DNA of 64,000 bases from an uncultured Pelagibacteraceae bacterium (GCA_902636025.1 CACPQG010000001.1:371636-435635); one strand, 5' to 3'. Positions 1-8,847 are shown, counted from the stretch's first letter. Notes: generated by a model not told the origin, from the letters alone. Translations and numbers: made by a program.

Positions 1-26
1 AATATAGATAGATCCTTACTTGTCAT
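1..26 (-). CDS. Start of a gene running off the left edge (partial)
   Basis: Only the first eight codons are present (M-T-S-K-D-L-S-I, then open to the edge). The ATG at 26-24 is preceded by a perfect AGGAGG Shine-Dalgarno at 36-31 with a four-base spacer. The leader folds like a SAM-II/SAM-V riboswitch. Such elements in SAR11 relatives are known to control methionine and SAM metabolism genes such as bhmT and metY, so this could be one of those, but the visible residues are too few to name it. The product is therefore left unassigned. Confidence 0.5.
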
Positions 27-30
27 TTTT

Positions 31-78
31 CCTCCTTTGTTAGCAAGGTTTATTACAAGCCCCAATAAGGCGACTTAT
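31..78 (-). promoter_or_regulatory. Putative SAM-II/SAM-V-type riboswitch overlapping the Shine-Dalgarno
   Basis: Read on the minus strand, ATAAGTC (78-72) pairs with GGCTTGT (61-55), a 7-bp stem with G-U pairs. It encloses a 10-base loop (71-62) containing CCTT. The loop CCTT can pair with AAGG of the AAAGGAGG Shine-Dalgarno, forming an H-type pseudoknot that would hide the ribosome binding site. The 3' part GCTAACAAAGG closely resembles the conserved GCUAAAAAGG end of SAM-II aptamers. The architecture fits SAM-V, the marine variant acting at translation. The fold was done by eye and the ligand is inferred from resemblance. Confidence 0.55.
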
Positions 79-106
79 AAACTTTATGTAGGTATTAATT
101 AAAATC

Positions 107-112
107 TTTCAA
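107..112 (-). promoter_or_regulatory. Possible -35 element for the left-edge gene
   Basis: TTGAAA on the minus strand (112-107) lies just after the oligopeptidase B stop codon and about 16 bases before TACATA (90-85), a poor -10 match. It is the only candidate promoter seen between the oligopeptidase gene and the riboswitch-like leader. Readthrough from the oligopeptidase gene is an equally good explanation. Confidence 0.2.
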
Positions 113-119
113 GTATGGA

Positions 120-2195
120 CTAAATTTTTTCTGCTATTTTTAAAATAAATGCATAGTCGAACGCTATTTCTTCAATAGCACCATCTCTGCCTGACTTACC
201 TCCGTGGCCTGCATTCATTTCAGTCTTAAGTAATAAAAGATTGTTATCAGTTTTATAATCTCTTAGTTTAGCTGTAAACTTTGCTGGTTCATCAAATAAA
301 ACTCTATTATCGCTTAAACTTGTTGTAATTAAAATATTTGGGTAATCCATTTTTCTTATATTGTTATATGGCGCATAAGAATAAATATAATCAAAGTGAT
401 CTTTATTATCTTTTGCGTTTCCAAATTCATCAAATTCTCCAATTGTTAACGGTAAAGAATGGTCTAGGTTGGTTGTTAGACTGTCAACAAATGGAACAGC
501 CATAATCATCCCTAAAAATAAATCTGGAGCCTTGTTAACAACTGCGCCCATCAGTAACCCTCCAGCTGAACCACCCATTCCTATAATCTTGCCCTTTGAA
601 GTATATTTTTTTTCTATCAAAAATTTTGCTGCAGCAATGTAATCATTAAAGGTATTTTTCTTATTAAGAAGTTTTCCTTCTTTCCACCACTTCATTCCTC
701 TTTCCATTCCCCCTCGTATATGAGCGGTTACCCAAATTATATTTCTATTAATTAGACTTAATCTCGTAGAAGAAAATGATGGAGACATTGAAGCACCATA
801 AGAACCATACCCATATAAAAGAAGATTTGCAGATCCATCCAAAGGAGTATCTTTGTGCCTAGTTATTGTTAAAGGTACTTTTCTTCCATCATCAGAACTA
901 CATTCAATTCTTTGCACTATATAGTTTTTTGGATCATGTCCTGTTGGAATAACTTGTTCCTTTACTAATTTTTTTTCTTTAGTCTTTAAATTATATAAAT
1001 AGGTCCTCGCTTGAGTTTTTGGAGTAGAATATGAAATATAAATTAGATCAGTATTTCTATCTTTTTGTGTATGTGAAATACTACCATCATAAACTTCTTC
1101 ATCAGTAAAAATAAGCTCTTCCTCCTTATTTGAATTGATATCTCTTACAAAGATTTTATCTAAAGCGTTATTAAGTTCAGATCTAATAATCCAATTTTTT
1201 AAAAATGTTAGTCCACCAATCATTGTTTCATTTTTAGCTGGGATAAATACTTCCCATTTAGATGCCTCGATATCTCTCGATCTTTCTATTTTGAAATCTT
1301 CTGCACCTTTGTTGGTGTGAATATAAAAATAACCACCCCAAGAACTTACGCTATATATAATTCCTTTTTCTCTTTTTCTTACTATTTTTGGTTTAGGTAA
1401 ACTCTCATTACTTTTAAAATAATATTTCTCAGAGGTGTTATGATCAGAGGAATTAATAAAATAGTATTTTTCATCTGCGCTAATACCAATGCTTACAGTA
1501 AATGCTGGGGTTCTTTCCTCAAAGATCAATAGATCTTCTTTGATTGATTTACCAATTTCATGCCTGAAAATTTTTTTAGGTCTGTGATTTTCATCAAGCT
1601 TAGAATAAAAAATAAATCTGTCATCTAAACTAAACAAGATAGAACCTGAGGTATTTTCAATTTTATCTGTAATAATCTTATTTGTCTTAATATCTCTTAC
1701 ATGAATAGTGAAATACTCAGAACCTTTCAAATCTAATGAATACGCTAAATATTTATCGTTGTAGCTTACTTCTAAATCACCAACCCCAAAATATTTAGTT
1801 TTAAGTTTTTCTTTCTCTTTATCTCCATTCCAAATTTCCTCAATATTATTAGAACCAATTTTTTTTCTTAATTTAATTGAATAATTTCCTTTTGTTGTTG
1901 TTTTAGTCCAATATTCATAATTTTTATCTTTGAACGGCAAAGACTCATCATCTAATTTAATTCTTCCCTTGATTTCATCAAAAAGTTTTTTTTGATATTC
2001 TTTCGTATCCTTTAAATTCTCCTCTGTATATTTATTTTCATCTTCTAGATATTTTCTTACCTCTGGTAAGAGTTTAGAGCTGTCTTTTAAAACCTCTAAA
2101 ATATTATTTTGATGAATCCAGCTATAATTATCTTCCCATGTCACATTGTGACAAGATTTTAGTTCTGGTTTTTTCTCAAGTTGTGGTATTTTCAT
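120..2195 (-). CDS. ptrB: Oligopeptidase B (prolyl oligopeptidase family, S9A)
   Basis: Serine peptidase that cleaves short peptides, typically after Arg or Lys, in the cytoplasm. The N-terminal two thirds form the beta-propeller that restricts substrate size; the C-terminal third is the alpha/beta hydrolase domain. In the reading from 2204, the nucleophile is in GGSAGG (Ser about 546), the Asp is in SLSDNRVL (about 632) and the His is in NAGHGGKSG (about 667). Length (about 691 residues) is normal for the family. Two start codons are possible, 2204 and 2195; I prefer 2195, which gives MKIPQLEKKP and leaves more room for the divergent gene starting at 2212. No signal peptide is seen. Confidence 0.93.
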   Translation of the reverse strand: MKIPQLEKKPELKSCHNVTWEDNYSWIHQNNILEVLKDSSKLLPEVRKYLEDENKYTEENLKDTKEYQKKLFDEIKGRIKLDDESLPFKDKNYEYWTKTTTKGNYSIKLRKKIGSNNIEEIWNGDKEKEKLKTKYFGVGDLEVSYNDKYLAYSLDLKGSEYFTIHVRDIKTNKIITDKIENTSGSILFSLDDRFIFYSKLDENHRPKKIFRHEIGKSIKEDLLIFEERTPAFTVSIGISADEKYYFINSSDHNTSEKYYFKSNESLPKPKIVRKREKGIIYSVSSWGGYFYIHTNKGAEDFKIERSRDIEASKWEVFIPAKNETMIGGLTFLKNWIIRSELNNALDKIFVRDINSNKEEELIFTDEEVYDGSISHTQKDRNTDLIYISYSTPKTQARTYLYNLKTKEKKLVKEQVIPTGHDPKNYIVQRIECSSDDGRKVPLTITRHKDTPLDGSANLLLYGYGSYGASMSPSFSSTRLSLINRNIIWVTAHIRGGMERGMKWWKEGKLLNKKNTFNDYIAAAKFLIEKKYTSKGKIIGMGGSAGGLLMGAVVNKAPDLFLGMIMAVPFVDSLTTNLDHSLPLTIGEFDEFGNAKDNKDHFDYIYSYAPYNNIRKMDYPNILITTSLSDNRVLFDEPAKFTAKLRDYKTDNNLLLLKTEMNAGHGGKSGRDGAIEEIAFDYAFILKIAEKI

Positions 2196-2211
2196 TTTTA
2201 ACATCTATTAC

Positions 2212-2721
2212 ATGAATATTTTTTTCTTAACACTAATTATTTTTGTCCTAGTCTATTTATTACTTAATTGGTTTGTAAAGACATCAAGTGCTAAAATTTC
2301 TAAAGGAATTAGAACTTTTACTATTATTTTATCTATAGTTCTTGCTGTGATAATGGCCTTTGCCGGAAGGTATATATTTTCTTTACCATTTTTACTTATG
2401 ATTTTGCCATTAATAAAGACCAAAGCTGGTTTGACCTTACTTCAATTAGTAAGAATTTGGGGCCTAGTAAGATTCTTAAAAAATTCAGGAAGGTTTAATT
2501 TTAATAATATGGGATCAGCACCTAATACACAGTCTATATCATTAGATGAGGCTTACAAAATACTAAATTTAAATCCAAAAAAAAAGTATTCTAAAGAAGA
2601 AGTTATGAAATCTTATAAAAATATTATGAAAAAAATTCACCCAGATGTAAGTCCCGATTTATCTAGATTAGCAGCAATAGTAAATGAGGCTAAGGAAATA
2701 GTTTTGAAAGATGTTAGTTAA
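2212..2721 (+). CDS. Membrane-anchored J-domain protein
   Basis: 169-residue protein with two or three hydrophobic segments in the first 80 residues and a C-terminal J domain (about 116-169) carrying the HPD motif (His about 143) that stimulates DnaK ATPase. The layout, membrane anchor followed by a terminal J domain, resembles the Tim14/Pam18-like DnaJ proteins common in alphaproteobacteria, so it probably recruits DnaK to the membrane. There is no Gly/Phe region or zinc finger, so it is not DnaJ itself. It starts 7-16 bp from the divergent oligopeptidase gene, and its stop overlaps the end of the convergent glycosyltransferase gene by 8 bp. Confidence 0.82.
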   Translation: MNIFFLTLIIFVLVYLLLNWFVKTSSAKISKGIRTFTIILSIVLAVIMAFAGRYIFSLPFLLMILPLIKTKAGLTLLQLVRIWGLVRFLKNSGRFNFNNMGSAPNTQSISLDEAYKILNLNPKKKYSKEEVMKSYKNIMKKIHPDVSPDLSRLAAIVNEAKEIVLKDVS

Positions 2722-3679
2722 TTAATTCATTAAATTTATAAAATATCTTTTGTGGATCAATTTTCTCTTTACCTAAAGTATCATGTTTGACTGTAACCTC
2801 CCCGTCAGGAATTATTGGAAACATTTTTGAACTATAACTCCCATATAGCAAAGGTGTATCTGCCATTAAAACTATAGTTGGTATACCAATTGCAGCGGAT
2901 AAGTGACTAAAGCTAGAGTCATTACAAACTGCTACATCGCAATTAGCAATTATAGGCAAGATTTGAAACAAACTCATTTTATCTAAAGTTAAACATTTAG
3001 AATTATATTTTGAATTCAATATATCCTTTAAAATAATTTGCTCTTCTTCATTAGTTCCTGTGGCTAAAAAAAATCTACAATTATGTTTGTTTTCACACAT
3101 TTCCATAAATCTCAAAAATATTTTTGATGGTATTCTTTTAGTATTTCCAGACCCCCCTATACCTAATATTATATTTTTTTCACTCTTTGTTATTTTTAAC
3201 TTAATTGCTGTTTCAGAAATACTTTTTTTATCTACGTTGATTACGGGTTCACTTTTTACAGTTTCACCAATAGAATTTTTTAGAAAATTTTGTGCTGCTA
3301 AAATAATATGCTGGTTTTTTTTTTTAAACAATGGATATTGATGTATCTCTTTGATAGATGCCAATTTACATATTAACTTGTATCTTAAAGACGAATTAAA
3401 AATAAATACTTTTTCAAAATTATATTTTTTTAATTGATTTGCTAAACTGATTGATCCAAAAATTCCATCATGTGTCCCTTTTTTATTCTTATTAGTTCTG
3501 TCTAAATTTATAATTTCTCTAATATATTTGTTATTCTTCAAAATTTCTGAGGCTTTAGAGTTTTCTTTAACTAGAATGTCAACTTTTGTATTATATTTTT
3601 TTGATATCGCTTCTATAAAAGGTAAATATATTATCATATCACCAATACCCATTCTGTTTTGAATAGCTAGAATTTTCAT
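2714..3679 (-). CDS. Glycosyltransferase family 9 (heptosyltransferase-like)
   Basis: 321 residues with the GT-B layout of the ADP-heptose:LPS heptosyltransferases. The N-terminal Rossmann half begins MKILAIQNRMGIGDMIIYLPF, a variant of the usual RxxxxGD start. The C-terminal half has GGSGNTKRIP and a conserved CNDSSFSHLSAAIGIPTI stretch, which in the family binds the nucleotide sugar. The protein most likely adds a sugar to lipopolysaccharide core or O-chain on the cytoplasmic side of the inner membrane. Acceptor and donor cannot be read from the sequence, and heptose itself is not certain. It stands alone rather than beside other LPS genes. Confidence 0.85.
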   Translation of the reverse strand: MKILAIQNRMGIGDMIIYLPFIEAISKKYNTKVDILVKENSKASEILKNNKYIREIINLDRTNKNKKGTHDGIFGSISLANQLKKYNFEKVFIFNSSLRYKLICKLASIKEIHQYPLFKKKNQHIILAAQNFLKNSIGETVKSEPVINVDKKSISETAIKLKITKSEKNIILGIGGSGNTKRIPSKIFLRFMEMCENKHNCRFFLATGTNEEEQIILKDILNSKYNSKCLTLDKMSLFQILPIIANCDVAVCNDSSFSHLSAAIGIPTIVLMADTPLLYGSYSSKMFPIIPDGEVTVKHDTLGKEKIDPQKIFYKFNELIN

Positions 3680-3726
3680 TTTTTTATCAACTTTACTAAA
3701 ATTTTATTTTTATATAAGTTTTTATT

Positions 3727-4611
3727 ATGAGTAAAATTAATGGCATTTATGCGGCTTCGGTATCTGTGTTAGATAAAGAATTGAATCTAAATATAGATAA
3801 AACAATTAAACATGCAGAAAATTTAATATTACAAGGCTGTCATGGAGTTGTGATTTTTGGTAGCACGGGACAAGCTCAATTAATTTCTGTTTCAGAAAAA
3901 ATTAAATTAATTGAGAAACTTTCAAAAAATAAATTTAAAAATAATTTTATAATTGGCACTGGTTTTAATTCACTTAAAGAAACTATTTCATTTCTTAATG
4001 TATGTAAAAATTTTAATTTTGAGAATTTTCTTATAATGCCACCAGCGTATTACGTTTATGCAGATAATGATGCGATTAAATTTTACTCTGAGATAATCAA
4101 AATTCACCCATGGTGTAAAATCGTTTTATATAATTTTGAAAAATTATGTGGATATAAATTTTCAGTAGAATGTGTTGAGGAGCTTGTAAAAATTTACCCA
4201 GATCAAATCATAGGAGTTAAAGACAGCACATATAATTTGTACAAAAACTTAAAATTAAAAAATTTTTCTATCTTACCTGGCTCAGAAACAAAATTATTAA
4301 ATGGTTTAGAATTGGGATGTTCAGGAATAATTACTGCAACCTGCAATGTTACAGCAGAATTATCAAGAAATGTTTATGATAACTTTATTAATAAAATAGA
4401 TCAAACTAATAACCAAAAATTATGTAATGTACGAGAGGAATTTGATAAATACAATTTAATATCTAGTATCCATACAATTTTATCAATTTCAGATAATTCT
4501 TATACTAATTTATTGCCGCCACTTTCGTTATTAAATCAAGATAGCAAAAAAAAATTACTTGATGAATTAGCCAAATTAGATTTTAATTATAACTTTTTAA
4601 AGGTAGCTTAA
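3727..4611 (+). CDS. DapA/N-acetylneuraminate lyase family aldolase
   Basis: 294-residue TIM-barrel class I aldolase. Family marks are GSTGQ near residue 45 (the GTTGE loop of DapA, here with Gln in place of Glu), a Tyr in VLYNF near 135 and the Schiff-base Lys in IGVKDST near 160. The altered substrate loop and its pairing with a lipid gene, not lysine genes, suggest a paralogue acting on another 2-keto acid rather than true dihydrodipicolinate synthase. The gene ends 1 bp before the cfa start, so the two are surely co-transcribed. The preceding 47 bp is AT-rich with a TATATA stretch near 3710 that could be its -10. Confidence 0.8.
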   Translation: MSKINGIYAASVSVLDKELNLNIDKTIKHAENLILQGCHGVVIFGSTGQAQLISVSEKIKLIEKLSKNKFKNNFIIGTGFNSLKETISFLNVCKNFNFENFLIMPPAYYVYADNDAIKFYSEIIKIHPWCKIVLYNFEKLCGYKFSVECVEELVKIYPDQIIGVKDSTYNLYKNLKLKNFSILPGSETKLLNGLELGCSGIITATCNVTAELSRNVYDNFINKIDQTNNQKLCNVREEFDKYNLISSIHTILSISDNSYTNLLPPLSLLNQDSKKKLLDELAKLDFNYNFLKVA

Positions 4612-4612
4612 A

Positions 4613-5806
4613 ATGAAACTAGCAAAGTTCTTAAATAGCTTATTTATTAAAAATGGATTTATTTTAATCGATGCTGATAGCAACAAGTATAAGATTGGAA
4701 ATCCTAAAAAAGAAAATCCAATTATTCTTAGACTTTTGGATAGAAGTTTACATTCAAAATTACTTTTTCATCCAGATCTTTATTTTGGAGAAGCTTATTC
4801 AAATGGATCAGTTGTTATTGAAAATGGATCAATAACAGACTTTTTAGAAATTGCATTTGAAAATATCGGAAGGGGTGAGATAAATAATTATGGAATGATA
4901 ATAAATAAACTCAGAGGATTCTATAAAACCCTAACAAGTTTCAACTTTATAAAAAAATCGAAAAAAAATGTTGCACATCATTATGATATATCTGAAAAAC
5001 TTTATGATTTATTTTTGGATGAGAAAAGACAATATTCTTGCGCGTATTTTAAAGATGAAAAAAATACTTTAGAAGAAGCTCAAAATAATAAGATCGACCA
5101 TATAATTAAAAAACTTAAATTAGAAAATGATCAAAGAGTTTTAGACATTGGAAGTGGATGGGGGACATTAGCCTTAGAAATAGCAAAAAAAACCAAATGT
5201 TCCGTACTTGGCATTACTCTTTCAGAAAACCAGTTGCAATATAGCAAACAAAAAGCAAAAGAGATGAACTTAGAAAATCAAGTTGATTTTAGACTTGAGG
5301 ATTATAGAAATTTAAATGAAAAGTTTGACAGGATAGTGAGTGTTGGAATGTTTGAACATGTAGGAAAGAAGTTTTATAGGAAATACTTTAATACAGTATC
5401 AAAACTACTTTCCGAAGATGGTATTGCATTGATACATACGATCGGATCAATAAATCCACCACGTGATCCACAGCCATGGATAAATAAATATATTTTTCCT
5501 GGAGGATATACACCAAGTTTAAGTGAAGTAGCTTTACCAATTGAAAAATCTGGATTAATACTTTCTGATATTGAAGTTTTAAGAAAGCATTATGCTTACA
5601 CCTTAAGACACTGGAAAGAACGATTTCTCAGTAAAAAAAGTCAGGTTTTAGAAATGTTTGATGAAAAATTTTTTAGAATGTGGGAATTTTATCTTGCAAG
5701 TTGTGAAATGGCTTTTAAATGGGGAGACCAGGTTGTATTTCAATTCCAATTATCTAAAAAATTAGATTCTGTACCGAACACAAGAGACTATATTTATCAA
5801 CAATAA
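4613..5806 (+). CDS. cfa: Cyclopropane-fatty-acyl-phospholipid synthase
   Basis: SAM-dependent enzyme that adds a methylene bridge to unsaturated acyl chains of membrane phospholipids. 397 residues, normal for the family. After an N-terminal lipid-binding region, the block VAHHYDISEKLYDLFLD (about 120-136) is diagnostic, followed by the SAM loop VLDIGSGWGTLALEIA (about 176-191) and VGMFEHVG, the segment that in the family contributes to the active site. C-terminal HYAYTLRHWKERF is also typical. Translation is tightly coupled to the DapA-family gene just upstream. The enzyme acts at the inner face of the cytoplasmic membrane. Confidence 0.93.
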   Translation: MKLAKFLNSLFIKNGFILIDADSNKYKIGNPKKENPIILRLLDRSLHSKLLFHPDLYFGEAYSNGSVVIENGSITDFLEIAFENIGRGEINNYGMIINKLRGFYKTLTSFNFIKKSKKNVAHHYDISEKLYDLFLDEKRQYSCAYFKDEKNTLEEAQNNKIDHIIKKLKLENDQRVLDIGSGWGTLALEIAKKTKCSVLGITLSENQLQYSKQKAKEMNLENQVDFRLEDYRNLNEKFDRIVSVGMFEHVGKKFYRKYFNTVSKLLSEDGIALIHTIGSINPPRDPQPWINKYIFPGGYTPSLSEVALPIEKSGLILSDIEVLRKHYAYTLRHWKERFLSKKSQVLEMFDEKFFRMWEFYLASCEMAFKWGDQVVFQFQLSKKLDSVPNTRDYIYQQ

Positions 5807-5832
5807 ATTGATAAATCTCTAAAACCCACTAA

Positions 5833-6990
5833 ATGAAAAAAAAGAAAAAAAAAAATAAAAAAGTTAAAAGAGTCTCTAAAATCAAAAAGACTAAAAAATC
5901 CTCAATAAAGTCGAAAAAACGAAAAAAAACAAAAAAGAGAAAGAAAAATATAAAAAAAAAATTTAAAGTTGATAATAAAAATAAAAAAAATCAAGTCCTT
6001 TTAAGATTAATAAGATTTCAAAGCTCTTTGAAGCCTGACATTAAAATAAGCTTTAATCCTTTTGTAGCTATCGATACCTTCCTTCAAAAATTCTTTACAA
6101 AAATTTCAGATACAATCAATGAGTACAAGGTATTACAAAAAGATGAAACGAGAAGAAAAAAAATTGAGGAAATGGAAAGAATTGAAAAAGAGAAAATCGA
6201 TAAAAAATTACGTCTAGAAGAAGAAAAGCAAGCTAATTTAAAACTCAAAGAACAACTATTAAAAGATGAGATAAAATTAGAGAAAGAGAGAGTTAAAGAT
6301 ATCAAATCATTTTTAAGAAAAGAACAGGCGATAATAAGACAAGAACAAGCTGAAAAGCAGAGAAAATTCCTTGAACAACTAAAATTAGAAAAACAAATTG
6401 AAAAATTTAGAATAAGAGAAATAAAAGAATTAGAACAATTAGAAAAAATCTCACTAAAAGAAAAAAGAGAGGACTATGCTGGTCTTCAGGAGAGAATAGA
6501 TAAATTAAGAGAAAAATATAGAATTATAAGAGACCAAAAAATTCGAGAGCGAGTAGAGGCTCTTGGGGTAAAAATACAAGGTGACGAAGATAGGGAAACG
6601 CTACTTCAAAAAGAAAAAGATTATACATTAGCAAGACAAAAAATTGAGTTTGCTTTAGAGAGTTTTTATAGAAGCGCAAGCAGTTTGGTTTTCCAATTAA
6701 ATAAAAGACATATCACAAGACAGATGTCTATTTTAAGATGTATAGATCGAAGATTTGAAACTGGAGAAATTTTCATTAAATGGGATGAAAATGAAGATGA
6801 TAATTGGCTGATATTAATTTATATTAAAAATAATTCGCCTGATGAAGGAATAATAATAGAAGATAAAACTAATCCAGAAAAAAATTTATCTTACGATTAC
6901 AAAACTACAGAAATTTTTAAAGCTTCAGATCAAATGGTTGACTCGTTAACACAGTTAATTGCAAGAGTAAGAAAAAAAAAGGAAAATTAA
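5833..6990 (+). CDS. Lysine-rich coiled-coil protein of unknown function
   Basis: 385 residues in three parts. Residues 1-50 are overwhelmingly Lys/Arg (histone-tail-like). Residues about 95-265 are a long charged helix rich in Glu, Lys and Arg, almost certainly coiled coil. Residues about 270-385 look globular, with a motif around NKRHITRQMSILRCIDRRFETG and a beta-rich stretch (WLILIYIKNNSPDEGIII). I do not recognise the family. No signal peptide or membrane segment is visible, so a cytoplasmic role contacting nucleic acid or ribosomes is possible, but this is inferred from charge alone. It lies 26 bp after cfa and 4 bp from the convergent next gene. Confidence 0.75.
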   Translation: MKKKKKKNKKVKRVSKIKKTKKSSIKSKKRKKTKKRKKNIKKKFKVDNKNKKNQVLLRLIRFQSSLKPDIKISFNPFVAIDTFLQKFFTKISDTINEYKVLQKDETRRKKIEEMERIEKEKIDKKLRLEEEKQANLKLKEQLLKDEIKLEKERVKDIKSFLRKEQAIIRQEQAEKQRKFLEQLKLEKQIEKFRIREIKELEQLEKISLKEKREDYAGLQERIDKLREKYRIIRDQKIRERVEALGVKIQGDEDRETLLQKEKDYTLARQKIEFALESFYRSASSLVFQLNKRHITRQMSILRCIDRRFETGEIFIKWDENEDDNWLILIYIKNNSPDEGIIIEDKTNPEKNLSYDYKTTEIFKASDQMVDSLTQLIARVRKKKEN

Positions 6991-6994
6991 TTTT

Positions 6995-7675
6995 TTAATT
7001 ATATTTCTTTAATTTATATTCCCATCTGCCCATTCTTTCATATGCAACTTTTAAAATTATATTTGTGCTAGGGTCTATCCATATTATAAAATCAAGCTTT
7101 TTATCTTCAGGGAGGTTTTGGTTTTTTGATTTCAAACTAAATTTTTTTGTTTCTATTTTTCTGTCCAAAATTTTTATTAATTCATCGCCTATATATTTTA
7201 CCTCTTGTTTTTTTACACTTCCTGATAAAGGGCTTATTTGGGTATCAGTCTGTAAAATTTGATAGTTCCACCAGTTTCCTATAACATTATTTAGAGCAGC
7301 ACTTCCTTTATACGATGAACCGTTTATTAAATATTGAGTTTTATCCTCTGAAAGTTTTAAATTTACATATTTTACTTTTTTATTTTGAAAAGTTTCAGAT
7401 TCAAATGAAACTAACTTATTATTCTCGTAAAATTCAATACCCAAGCTATCAATTTTGAATAAATTTACCCCTAAAACATCGACTTTGAATTTTGTTTCAT
7501 TTTCAACTTTCAAAAAATTATTTTCTTTTGAGAATTTGTAATTAGAAAAACCAATTACATCCCCATTTCTTAATACTTCCATTTCTATAAACTTTAAATC
7601 AATTAGTTCTTTGGAGACAGAAGTTTTAAAGATACCTAAAGTTAATATTATAGCAGTAATGAAGATTTTTTTCAT
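6995..7675 (-). CDS. Exported protein, DUF6134-like
   Basis: 226 residues from the preferred start at 7675, where MKKIFITAIILTLGIFKTSVSKE reads as a Sec signal peptide; an upstream in-frame start at 7729 would bury this signal behind 18 residues. The mature part is beta-rich, with repeated short strands and a WWNYQIL motif in the middle, resembling the DUF6134 family of periplasmic proteins (recognition by general pattern, not certain). Function is unknown; proteins of this shape often bind lipids or sit at the outer membrane, which is speculation here. The gene is divergent from the YczE-like gene across 99 bp. Confidence 0.7.
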   Translation of the reverse strand: MKKIFITAIILTLGIFKTSVSKELIDLKFIEMEVLRNGDVIGFSNYKFSKENNFLKVENETKFKVDVLGVNLFKIDSLGIEFYENNKLVSFESETFQNKKVKYVNLKLSEDKTQYLINGSSYKGSAALNNVIGNWWNYQILQTDTQISPLSGSVKKQEVKYIGDELIKILDRKIETKKFSLKSKNQNLPEDKKLDFIIWIDPSTNIILKVAYERMGRWEYKLKKYN

Positions 7676-7774
7676 AAAAGTAAGTTTATAGATTTTTTTA
7701 ATTACTAAAATAAGATTATTTATTTGCAAATTATTTTTTATTAGGATTTATTAAGTTTTATTACTAAATAAACT

Positions 7775-8422
7775 ATGTTTCTAAAAATTAAAAATATTCC
7801 ACAGGTTTCATGGAGTTCTAAAAATCCTCTTAATTTAAAACCAAAATTATCAACTTTTTTCTTTTTATGCTTTGGGCTAAGTTTATTTGGTATAGGTGAA
7901 GGTTTACTGCTTGTATCTTATACCGGTGCTTCTCCATGGAGTGTATTAGCTCAAGGTATTTCATTGAAAGTAAATGCTTCAATTGGAATTATAACTTTTT
8001 TTATTAGTATTTTCGTTATCTCTCTTTGGGTATTTTTGAGCCAAAAACCAGGAATTGGTACAATCCTTAATGCAGTAATTATAGCAACAATGATAGATCT
8101 CTGTTTAAATTATGTTTCCACTCCCGAAGGCTTTCTTTTAAAAATGATCTTAGCAGTAGCAGCTGTCCTGCTCGTTGGAATAGGAAGTGGTATTTATCTT
8201 GTAGCTAATTTAGGCCCCGGTCCTAGAGATGGTTTGATGACTGGACTTCAAAAAAAAACACATTTGCCAATAGCAGCAGTTAGAGCATTTTTAGAAATAA
8301 CAGTAGTTAGTATTGGTTGGTATTTAGGTGGGACAGTTGGTATTGGAACCATACTTTTTGCCTTTGGTATTGGACCATCAGTGGCACTTGGTTTATTTAT
8401 TGTTGGTAGAATTTTTAAATAA
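7775..8422 (+). CDS. YczE/YitT-like integral membrane protein
   Basis: 215 residues with five or so transmembrane segments. It carries the internal duplication typical of the YczE family: GASPWSVLAQGIS in the first half and GPGPRDGLMTGL in the second, each following a hydrophobic helix and followed by a GIGTIL motif. The family is widespread but its molecular function is not established; a transport or channel role is often suggested. The next gene, PsiE-like, follows after 41 bp on the same strand, so the two may be co-transcribed. Confidence 0.8.
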   Translation: MFLKIKNIPQVSWSSKNPLNLKPKLSTFFFLCFGLSLFGIGEGLLLVSYTGASPWSVLAQGISLKVNASIGIITFFISIFVISLWVFLSQKPGIGTILNAVIIATMIDLCLNYVSTPEGFLLKMILAVAAVLLVGIGSGIYLVANLGPGPRDGLMTGLQKKTHLPIAAVRAFLEITVVSIGWYLGGTVGIGTILFAFGIGPSVALGLFIVGRIFK

Positions 8423-8463
8423 TTTCTTGTATTTTAGTAATCGAATCATTATTTTAAAATTGT

Positions 8464-8847
8464 ATGAGAGATCTTGTAAAATATTTACAACTTGGCTTAC
8501 TTGGAATAATTTTAGTTAGTACTATCATTGCTGTAGTTTTAGAGATTAAACTAATGTTCATAAATACATCAGTAACTCTTGCTGATTTACTTTTAATGTT
8601 CCTATACTTAGAGGTGCTTGCAATGGTTAGAGTGTTTTGGGATCAACAGTCAATTAGTATTACTTTACCACTTTTAATTGCAATTACTGCTCTTTCACGA
8701 TTCATAATTTTGCAAGGAAAGGAAATGGATCCTTCAGCACTAGTCTACGAAGCGGTAGCCATTGTATTAATTGCTGGGGCAATTGTTATATTAAGGTTAA
8801 GACATAGCGATAAGCTAGGAATATCAAAAAAAAAGAAAAGTAAGTAA
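8464..8847 (+). CDS. PsiE-like membrane protein
   Basis: 127 residues with four predicted membrane helices and a short basic tail (KKKKSK). The pattern DLLLMFLYLEVLAMVRVFW in the second helix, followed by a helix ending SRFIIL, matches the phosphate-starvation-inducible PsiE family. In E. coli psiE responds to phosphate limitation and cAMP-CRP, but the biochemical role is unknown. No Pho-box-like direct repeats were noticed upstream, so phosphate control here is not supported by the sequence. It converges on groEL, sharing the terminator in the 187-bp gap. Confidence 0.78.
   Translation: MRDLVKYLQLGLLGIILVSTIIAVVLEIKLMFINTSVTLADLLLMFLYLEVLAMVRVFWDQQSISITLPLLIAITALSRFIILQGKEMDPSALVYEAVAIVLIAGAIVILRLRHSDKLGISKKKKSK

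Noticed and set aside
5833-5980. Lysine-rich start as a sequencing artefact of poly-A tracts
   Set aside because: The frame continues for 385 codons, Arg and Ser codons are interspersed, and the frame stays open.
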